Source of the DNA: Thioalkalivibrio nitratireducens
GTDB taxonomy: Bacteria > Pseudomonadota > Gammaproteobacteria > Ectothiorhodospirales > Ectothiorhodospiraceae
Direction: 5' to 3'
Assembly: GCA_011390385.1 (NCBI GenBank)
Contig: JAABSN010000116.1
Location: 1 to 10,371 of the forward strand
Length of the DNA: 10,371 nucleotides
In this document: one piece after another, positions 6,037 through 10,371 of the stretch
Numbering within the stretch: position 1 is the stretch's first letter
Layout of the letters: the number at the start of each line of letters is the position of its first letter
Notes under the pieces: model-generated
Told to the model about the DNA's origin: nothing
Database searches by the model: none
What the model saw: the letters and a program-made list of their open reading frames with translations, nothing else
Program-made: the position numbers and the translations under genes

Positions 6037-6062
6037 GACGCAGCCCCGGCATCGTCTGCGTC
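6037..6062 (-). terminator. Hairpin between the DUF393 gene and the photolyase gene
   Basis: GACGCAG (6037-6043) and CTGCGTC (6056-6062) pair perfectly with a 12-nt loop. Read on the minus strand the hairpin is followed by TTATTCTCTCT. It lies about 75 nt after the DUF393 stop and 43 nt before the photolyase start. It could be a weak terminator or an attenuator between the two genes. Confidence 0.35.
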
Positions 6063-6134
6063 AGCGTGGGCTTTTCGCAACCCGCGTTTCAGTTTCATCC
6101 GCCGGCTGCACATGGCCGCGACGCTCGAAGCCAT

Positions 6135-6551
6135 TCAGGACGCACAGACGCCGTCCCGGCATCGGCGCCGCCAGCGCCAACGGGCAAAACGTCCGTACGC
6201 GAAGTCGAGCAGCGGGATCAGTCCGGGCACCGCCGCCACCACGCGGGCCAGCCAACGGTACCGGGGGAGTTCCCGCCAGATCGCGACGAACGCCGGCACA
6301 CCGGTATGCAACTCCCCAGTACCGCTGCGGACGTGCAAGCGCTGCATCGCCGTTTCCCAGCTCACGCCCACCTCGGTGACTACATCCGGCTCGCGGTGGA
6401 TGTCCAGCCAGTGGATCCGGCCGGCGTCGTCCAGGCGCTGGTAGTGGGCGATCTCGCGGCGGCACATCGGGCAGCCGCCGTCGAAGAAAACCGTCGTTCG
6501 CTCTGGGCCAAGCGAACTTTCGGTGGGCCGGGGACCTTGTTCGATGGGCAT
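6135..6551 (-). CDS. DCC-motif (DUF393) thiol-disulfide oxidoreductase-like protein
   Basis: This 138-residue protein belongs to the DUF393 family, predicted thioredoxin-fold proteins named for their D-x-x-C-x-x-C motif. The signature V-F-F-D-G-G-C-P-M-C (21-30) is present with both Cys, followed by R-R-E-I-A-H-Y-Q-R-L. A central L-D-I-H-R-E region, then G-E-L-H-T-G-V-P-A-F and a W-R-x-L-P-R-Y-R-W-L-A segment, complete the family pattern. The C-terminus is a very basic tail (R-W-R-W-R-R-R-C-R-D-G-V-C). A redox role is inferred from the motif; the substrate is unknown. The ATG at 6551 is chosen because the domain starts 20 residues later; no Shine-Dalgarno is visible, and the frame is open to 6806 with sequence that does not look like this family. 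It is the first gene of the minus-strand block, 140 nt upstream of the photolyase gene. DUF393 genes are known near photolyase genes elsewhere. Confidence 0.88.
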   Translation of the reverse strand: MPIEQGPRPTESSLGPERTTVFFDGGCPMCRREIAHYQRLDDAGRIHWLDIHREPDVVTEVGVSWETAMQRLHVRSGTGELHTGVPAFVAIWRELPRYRWLARVVAAVPGLIPLLDFAYGRFARWRWRRRCRDGVCAS

Positions 6552-7126
6552 TGGGGGGTTCACTCGGGTTCTGCGGAATCCTTGGACATTGGCCTGCGTC
6601 GGCACCGTGAAGATGGCGGCAGCGAGCACCCGATACAGGTTGTAACGGCAGATGGGACGGAGCTCTGCCGATTCAGAGCACGCCCGCTCGCGATGGTTCC
6701 CCGCCCCCCATCCCCACAGTGGAACCACTACTCGTCTACCGGTCGGGGGACGATCCCATGTCGAATCCTGATTAGCACGAATGCTCCGCAAGCCGGACTC
6801 GCGCATGAATTCACCCCGTCATTGCGAGCGCAGCGCGGCAATCCAAATGGCTCAGCAGAAACCAATGTGGGTTGGATCGCCACGTCCCGCCACGCTGCGC
6901 TCGCGGCTAAAGGTTTCGCTCCTCGCGATGACGCCTTGGGCCTTAATTTTCCCATCTGCGGAGCATTCGTGCTAATCAGGTGTCGAATTGGCTGTGCCTT
7001 TCCTGTTGATCGAATGGAACTGGATCGAATCAATTCAGCCGAATCGGCTTGAGAGAAACGCACGAACACTGCGTTTTGGCGGTGGGTTCTCCCGATGGTT
7101 CTGTGATCCACAGGTATTTAGCACGG
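6552..7126. other. Divergent intergenic region between DUF393 and renalase-like genes
   Basis: This 575-nt gap separates the two divergent gene groups. Its middle is the nested palindrome at 6761-6986. On the left, TGGTTCC (6694-6700) and GGAACCA (6721-6727) form an inverted repeat with a 20-nt loop. On the right, AGCCG/CGGCT (7037-7041, 7045-7049) is a short hairpin. Promoters for both directions must lie here, but I cannot place convincing -35/-10 pairs. Confidence 0.5.
6761..6986. repeat. Nested palindromic MITE-like repeat (CGTCATTGCGAG type)
   Basis: The outer arms at 6767-6790 and 6957-6980 are 24-nt perfect inverted repeats (CCTGATTAGCACG...GCTCCGCA), extendable to 28 of 30 with the flanking TCGA at 6761 and 6983. 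Inside them, CGTCATTGCGAGCGCAGCG (6817-6835) through CAATCCA is mirrored imperfectly by TGGATCGCCACG (6873) through CTCGCGATGACG (6921-6932). The inner part is a member of the widespread bacterial palindromic repeat that begins CGTCATTGCGAGCG and includes GGCAATCC. No ORF of its own is seen. Transcribed, the whole could fold into one long hairpin. Confidence 0.85.
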
Positions 7127-8062
7127 ATGAAAATCGCGATTATCGGAGCTGGCATGGCCGGCCTGAGTGCCGCCAACCGGCTGCGCGAAGCCGGGACGGA
7201 TTGCACGGTCTTTGAGAAAAGCCGGGGCCTCGGCGGGCGCATGGCGACGCGCCGCGTCGGTTCGCTTCAGTTCGACCATGGCGCGCAATACTTCACGGCT
7301 CGCAGCGTGCGTTTCCAATCCCGGTTGGTGCGTTGGCAGGCAGAAGGGAGCGTAGCGGAATGGTTGCCTGGGAAATGGGTCGGAACACCAGGCATGACGG
7401 CGCCGGCCCGAGCACTCGCAGCGGAGCTCCGAGTGATCCGCGAGTGCCGGATAACCGGGCTTGTTGGCGGACCCGGACACTGGCGACTTGTCTCGGACAC
7501 CGCGCCGGCCAGCGCGATCGCTCAGGAATCGTTTGACGTGGTGATCATGGCCATCCCAGCTCCCCAGATCGACCCGTTGGCGGCTTCGGCCGGAATCCGC
7601 TTCGCCGAGTTGGCACGTGTCCGCTACGCGCCCTGCCTGACCCTGATGCTGGCCTTCGACCAGCCCACCGAGTTGCACGAACCGTTTTTCAGCCCGAGCC
7701 ACGGGCCGGTCGCGTGGATTGCACGGAACAACAGCAAACCCGGTCGAGACGATTCGCCGGAGACCGTGGTCGTGCACGCGACACCCGCGTGGTCTCGAGC
7801 ACATCTCGATGCCCCGACGGAGCATACGGCGGACGCCCTGCTCCACGGCCTTCGTCCACAGATTGGCGATGCCGAGCCGGTGTTTCGGATGGTCCACCGG
7901 TGGCTGTACGCGCGGGTAGAGCAGACCGCCGGAGTCCCGTTCCTCTGGGACCCGGCTCGGCAGGTGGGTGCCTGCGGCGACTGGGCGGGAGGCCCCCGCG
8001 TAGAGTGTGCGTTCGACAGTGGCGAGGCCTTGGCTTCTGCGATCATCGAAGCACGCCCTTGA
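7127..8062 (+). CDS. Renalase-like FAD-dependent oxidoreductase
   Basis: This 311-residue protein has an N-terminal dinucleotide-binding fold: M-K-I-A-I-I-G-A-G-M-A-G-L-S-A-A (1-16), the acidic end V-F-E-K-S (28-32), and G-L-G-G-R-M-A-T-R-R (34-43). Next comes F-D-H-G-A-Q-Y-F-T-A-R (49-59), a hallmark of the bacterial renalase group. The C-terminal A-C-G-D-W segment (282-286), with G-G-P-R-V-E-C-A-F-D-S-G following, is the usual FAD-closing motif. Characterised renalases oxidise aberrant NAD(P)H isomers and return electrons to oxygen; this activity is inferred here. The ATG at 7127 is chosen because the nucleotide-binding strand begins at residue 2; the open frame to 7049 is explained by upstream sequence, and the Shine-Dalgarno is weak. 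The truncated photolyase-like gene begins within 30 nt of the stop, so the two were an operon. The protein appears full length. Confidence 0.9.
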   Translation: MKIAIIGAGMAGLSAANRLREAGTDCTVFEKSRGLGGRMATRRVGSLQFDHGAQYFTARSVRFQSRLVRWQAEGSVAEWLPGKWVGTPGMTAPARALAAELRVIRECRITGLVGGPGHWRLVSDTAPASAIAQESFDVVIMAIPAPQIDPLAASAGIRFAELARVRYAPCLTLMLAFDQPTELHEPFFSPSHGPVAWIARNNSKPGRDDSPETVVVHATPAWSRAHLDAPTEHTADALLHGLRPQIGDAEPVFRMVHRWLYARVEQTAGVPFLWDPARQVGACGDWAGGPRVECAFDSGEALASAIIEARP

Positions 8063-8088
8063 ACCAAGCGTTTCGAACAGACCGGAGG

Positions 8089-8481
8089 ATGAGCCGTCGG
8101 ATGCGTGCCCAAGGCGACCCTGAGCCCATTCTGTTTCCTCCAAAACGCAGCGAGGCGCTGGCCCGCCTGGCGGCCTTTGTGCCGAACGCCGGCCGACGGT
8201 ACGCCGCGGAACGCAACCGGGATCCGGGACCGGGCTTGCGCGACAACGTGTCTATGCTCTCGCCCTACATCCGCCACCGCGTGCTCACCGAACACGAGGT
8301 GCTGGCGGCGGTGATGCGACAGCATTCGCCGCAGACGGCGGGGAAATTCATCCAGGAAGTGTTCTGGCGAACCTACTGGAAGGGATGGCTACAGATGCGG
8401 CCGCAGGTGTGGCAGCAGCCCCTCGCTCGGCCGCAACGACGAGCCGGTTTGGGTCGGCTAGAGACACCCCATGAGCGATAG
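8089..8481 (+). pseudogene. 3'-truncated short photolyase-like FAD-binding protein
   Basis: The frame encodes 130 residues. Residues 14-108 resemble the N-terminal part of short photolyase relatives: I-L-F-P-P-K-R-S-E-A-L-A-R-L (14-27), G-R-R-Y-A-A-E-R-N (35-43), R-D-N-V-S-M-L-S-P-Y-I-R-H-R (51-64), and K-F-I-Q-E-V-F-W-R-T-Y-W-K-G-W (86-100). Such proteins are normally several hundred residues, so most of the FAD pocket is missing. After about residue 109 the sequence becomes Arg-rich and unrelated, and it ends in a TGA just past the 17-bp repeat at 8450-8466. A deletion or insertion next to that repeat is the likely cause. The ATG at 8089 abuts GGAGG; an ATG at 8101 has the same GGAGG at a better, 12-nt distance. 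These short forms recall the NewPHL class, but I cannot confirm membership. Confidence 0.8.
8450..8466. repeat. 17-bp dispersed repeat, copy 2
   Basis: TGGGTCGGCTAGAGACA is identical to 1515-1531 and in the same orientation. It lies about 40 nt after the last residue of the photolyase-like gene that still looks like family sequence, so it probably marks the edge of inserted or rearranged DNA. Confidence 0.6.
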
Positions 8482-8777
8482 CGGCAGCGGACGGCCCTGA
8501 GCCGCCACCCGCCGCAACCGTTGCCTAACCCGCAGCTTGCGCGACAGGAGAGACCCACAGCACCCTGGCCCGGCCATCGGCCAGATGGCTGGCCACAGCA
8601 ATGCGGCAGGGCGAGATCCTGTGTGCGTGTTCCCGGTCGACGCTGATCGGTATCAGACCTGGGTTGCGTCACTCCGTCGCACGATCGACCGCACGCTGGT
8701 GCGCTTCGAATCCCGAGCCCCCGTCCATCCGTAAGAACCACCCTGAAGAATCAGGACGTCTCAGCGAGTGCTGTACC
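8482..8777. other. Remnant region with an unrecognised ORF fragment
   Basis: No clear gene is present. The best frame is a TTG-initiated ORF at 8537-8734 (65 codons). Its second half (F-P-V-D-A-D-R-Y-Q-T-W-V-A-S-L-R-R-T-I-D-R-T-L-V-R-F-E) reads like genuine amphipathic protein sequence, so it may be the tail of a lost gene. I do not recognise it and it is not the missing photolyase C-terminus as far as I can see. The stretch 8466-8535 is featureless GC-rich sequence. Confidence 0.3.
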
Positions 8778-8806
8778 TTGGCGGATCACCGCTCCCGGGC
8801 TACCAT
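8778..8806 (+). promoter_or_regulatory. Candidate sigma-70 promoter for rsgA
   Basis: TTGGCG (8778-8783) and TACCAT (8801-8806) are separated by exactly 17 nt, and each matches four of six consensus positions. The start site would be near 8813, giving a leader of about 185 nt before rsgA. It is the best promoter I can find between the broken photolyase-like gene and rsgA. Confidence 0.4.
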
Positions 8807-8846
8807 AGCGGTGTATCACTCCCTTCCCCATACCGCCGGAGGCTCG

Positions 8847-8885
8847 ATGCACCTTGTCATCAGCGCCGGCCTGCACCACCGCTAG
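8847..8885 (+). CDS. Possible 12-codon leader peptide before rsgA
   Basis: An ATG at 8847, preceded by GGAGG at 8838-8842, opens 12 codons (M-H-L-V-I-S-A-G-L-H-H-R) ending in TAG. The same frame is open back to a GTG at 8811. The last base of its stop codon is the first base of a GC hairpin: GACCGC (8885-8890), TCTTC, GCGGTC (8896-8901). A small ORF followed directly by a hairpin in a long 5' leader is a layout used for attenuation, but no T-run follows the hairpin. The ORF may be fortuitous; the ribosome-binding spacing is short (4 nt). Confidence 0.25.
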   Translation: MHLVISAGLHHR

Positions 8886-8995
8886 ACCGCTCTTCGCGGT
8901 CGCGCTTGCAGGCGGCCATCTCAACGTTTGATCCGTTACGGACGTGGCGGCGTATTCGCACGCCGGTCGCAAATCCTGTTGAGAGGATGACTATC

Positions 8996-10057
8996 ATGGC
9001 TATCGATTTTTCCGCGCTTCAGCCGCTCGGCTGGAGCAATATGTTTTCCACCCAACTCTCCCTTGAACAGCTCGAGTCGTCGCGCGCGGCGCGGGTGACC
9101 GGCGTCGAGCGCGGGCGGCTGGCGGTCGACGCCGGGGAGGGGCCGTTTTGGGTCACCCTGGCCGGACGGTTTCTGCATGAACAGCGGGCGCCCGAGGCGC
9201 TGCCCACGGTGGGCGACTGGGTACTGCTTGAGCGGGACGCACCCGTGGTGACCGAGCGGATGCAACGGCGCACGCTGATCGCCCGGCGCATGGCAGGCGG
9301 GACCGAATCCCAGGCCATCGCCGCAAACATCGACGTGATGGTGATCGTCGGTGGGCTCGATGGGGAGTTCAATATGCACCGCATCGAGCGCTATCTGGTG
9401 GTTGCGGCGCAGGCCGACGTCATACCGCTGGTGGTGCTGACCAAGGCCGACTGCGTCGCTGATCCGGCGCCCTTCATGGCCAGGGTGCAGGGGCGCCTGA
9501 CGGCTGGTGAGGCGATGTCGGTCAATGCCTTGGTCGACCCGGTCGGGGAACGGCTCAAACCCTGGTTGGGGGCCGGGACCACGGCGGTGGTTGTCGGCTC
9601 GTCCGGGGTCGGCAAATCGACGCTGATCAATAACCTGTGTGGGATGCCGCTGCAGGCCACACAGGCGGTACGAAAAGACGCCAAGGGCCGGCACACCACC
9701 ACCTCGCGATCACTGATACGGCTGCCGGGTGGGGCCTGCATCATCGACGTACCCGGGATGCGCGAAGTCGGTCTGACGCCGGCCGCGGGGGCGGTTGCCC
9801 GGCAGTTCCGGGGCATCACCGAACTCGCGCAAGGCTGCCGTTTCGGCGACTGCCGCCATCAACAGGAGCCCGGCTGTGCCGTGCGGTCGGCGGTGGAACA
9901 GGGCGAGGTCGATCCGGACGAGTGGGCGCACTATCTCAAGCTGGTCGCCGAGGAGCGCCACCATGTCGCCGATCACATACGCCGGCAGCGCGAGCGGGTC
10001 TTTGGCAAGGTGGTACGCGAGGTCAACTCGATCAAGAGAAGGGACGGCCCACGTTGA
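8996..10057 (+). CDS. rsgA: Ribosome small-subunit-dependent GTPase RsgA
   Basis: This 353-residue protein is a circularly permuted GTPase that acts in late maturation of the 30S ribosomal subunit in the cytosol. An N-terminal OB-fold-like region contains R-V-T-G-V-E-R-G (33-40) and V-G-D-W-V (72-76). The GTPase motifs appear in permuted order: T-K-A-D (149-152, G4), G-S-S-G-V-G-K-S-T (201-209, G1), G-R-H-T-T-T (231-236, G2), and D-V-P-G-M-R-E (251-257, G3). The C-terminal zinc site is visible as C281, C286, H288 and C294. Length is normal. I place the start at 8996 because GAGAGG lies 9 nt upstream; an ATG at 8987 is too close to it, and the open frame back to 8768 has no family sequence. 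Its context, after a broken gene, suggests an independent promoter, and a GC-rich hairpin follows about 100 nt after the stop. It resembles the YjeQ family member often found outside the orn locus. Confidence 0.95.
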   Translation: MAIDFSALQPLGWSNMFSTQLSLEQLESSRAARVTGVERGRLAVDAGEGPFWVTLAGRFLHEQRAPEALPTVGDWVLLERDAPVVTERMQRRTLIARRMAGGTESQAIAANIDVMVIVGGLDGEFNMHRIERYLVVAAQADVIPLVVLTKADCVADPAPFMARVQGRLTAGEAMSVNALVDPVGERLKPWLGAGTTAVVVGSSGVGKSTLINNLCGMPLQATQAVRKDAKGRHTTTSRSLIRLPGGACIIDVPGMREVGLTPAAGAVARQFRGITELAQGCRFGDCRHQQEPGCAVRSAVEQGEVDPDEWAHYLKLVAEERHHVADHIRRQRERVFGKVVREVNSIKRRDGPR

Positions 10058-10162
10058 CCCGGGGCGGAACCGGGGGACCGGGGGATCGGGGGCTTCTGTC
10101 GCAGCCCCGGATTTGTCAAACCGTGTCTCCCTCCGTTCGGCTCAGCCGTTGCCGAACTGCTG

Positions 10163-10196
10163 GCGGGGCCTGACTCGCTCTCGACTCAGGCCCCGC
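10163..10196 (+). terminator. GC-rich hairpin downstream of rsgA
   Basis: GCGGGGCCTGA (10163-10173) pairs perfectly with TCAGGCCCCGC (10186-10196) around a 12-nt loop. It is followed by TCGTTGATCACTTTT, so the T-run is displaced by about 11 nt. The 11-bp stem is very stable and the position fits the end of the rsgA transcript, though the poor T-run makes it a weak canonical terminator. Confidence 0.55.
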
Positions 10197-10371
10197 TCGT
10201 TGATCACTTTTCAGCAAAGCAATAAAACAATCCATCGCCCCCCGTACTCCGTAACGCTTCCTGGCTGCACCCCCTGGAAACATGAGCGGAGTTCCATGAC
10301 CTGGCCCAGTCATGGTTGATCGGTCCTGCGCGGTCATGATGACCCACCATCGCCGCGCCCTCTCCACTCTT
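10197..10371. other. Non-coding tail with a near-palindrome
   Basis: No gene is evident up to the window edge. CCATGAC (10294-10300) and GTCATGG (10309-10315) form a perfect inverted repeat around an 8-nt centre, a possible operator or small hairpin for a gene beyond the window. The stretch 10213-10240 is locally A-rich (AGCAAAGCAATAAAACAATCC), unlike its surroundings. Confidence 0.35.

Noticed and set aside
5967..7052. 361-codon plus-strand ORF
   Set aside because: It runs antisense through the DUF393 gene and then through the nested palindromic repeat, so it cannot be one real protein.
7118..8143. 341-codon minus-strand ORF
   Set aside because: It is antisense to the renalase-like gene, whose motifs are clear on the plus strand.
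8706..8728. TTCGAATCC sequence resembling a tRNA T-loop
   Set aside because: The flanking bases do not form the 5-bp T-stem and no acceptor or anticodon arm can be assembled around it.
8936..9694. 252-codon minus-strand ORF
   Set aside because: It is antisense to rsgA and its product is a low-complexity His/Arg/Pro-rich shadow.

Overview
This window looks like chromosomal DNA of a GC-rich proteobacterium. A gammaproteobacterium, perhaps of the Chromatiales/Ectothiorhodospiraceae type, is my best guess from codon use, strong third-position G/C, the type of toxin-antitoxin modules and the general flavour of the proteins. No taxon-defining gene is present, so this is inference.

Layout. Positions 1-2350 are accessory DNA. 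They hold a possible REP-like element end, an HI1419/HI1420-type toxin-antitoxin (TA) pair (minus strand), a decayed winged-helix-like ORF with an in-frame stop, a ~170-bp element with IS-like inverted ends and no transposase, and a higBA TA pair (minus strand). Each TA pair has a perfect palindrome just upstream that is a good candidate operator. Positions 2480-3050 carry a small plus-strand membrane protein. Positions 3050-6550 are a minus-strand block reading DUF393 thiol-oxidoreductase-like protein, photolyase/cryptochrome-family flavoprotein, histidine-phosphatase-family protein and DUF427 protein; the photolyase and phosphatase genes are only 3 nt apart. Positions 6760-6986 hold a large nested palindrome built around the widespread CGTCATTGCGAG-type repeat. 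Positions 7127-8480 (plus strand) carry a renalase-like FAD oxidoreductase followed by a 3'-truncated short photolyase-like gene. Positions 8480-8995 are remnant DNA plus a candidate promoter and leader for rsgA (8996-10057), which is followed by a GC-rich hairpin and a non-coding tail.

How it fits together. The centre of the window is a flavin/redox and light-repair neighbourhood: a full-length photolyase relative, a DCC-motif redox protein, a renalase-like flavoenzyme and a broken second photolyase relative, split into two divergent groups by the nested palindrome. The most interesting points are: the full-length photolyase-like protein appears to lack the FAD-proximal tryptophan of the classical electron-transfer triad; the short photolyase-like gene has been cut off next to a 17-bp sequence that also abuts the inverted-repeat element about 7 kb away; and the TA promoters carry clean palindromes. 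I found no tRNA, rRNA, CRISPR array or complete transposase. I did not find a clearly new multi-gene system; the nearest candidate is the photorepair/redox cluster.
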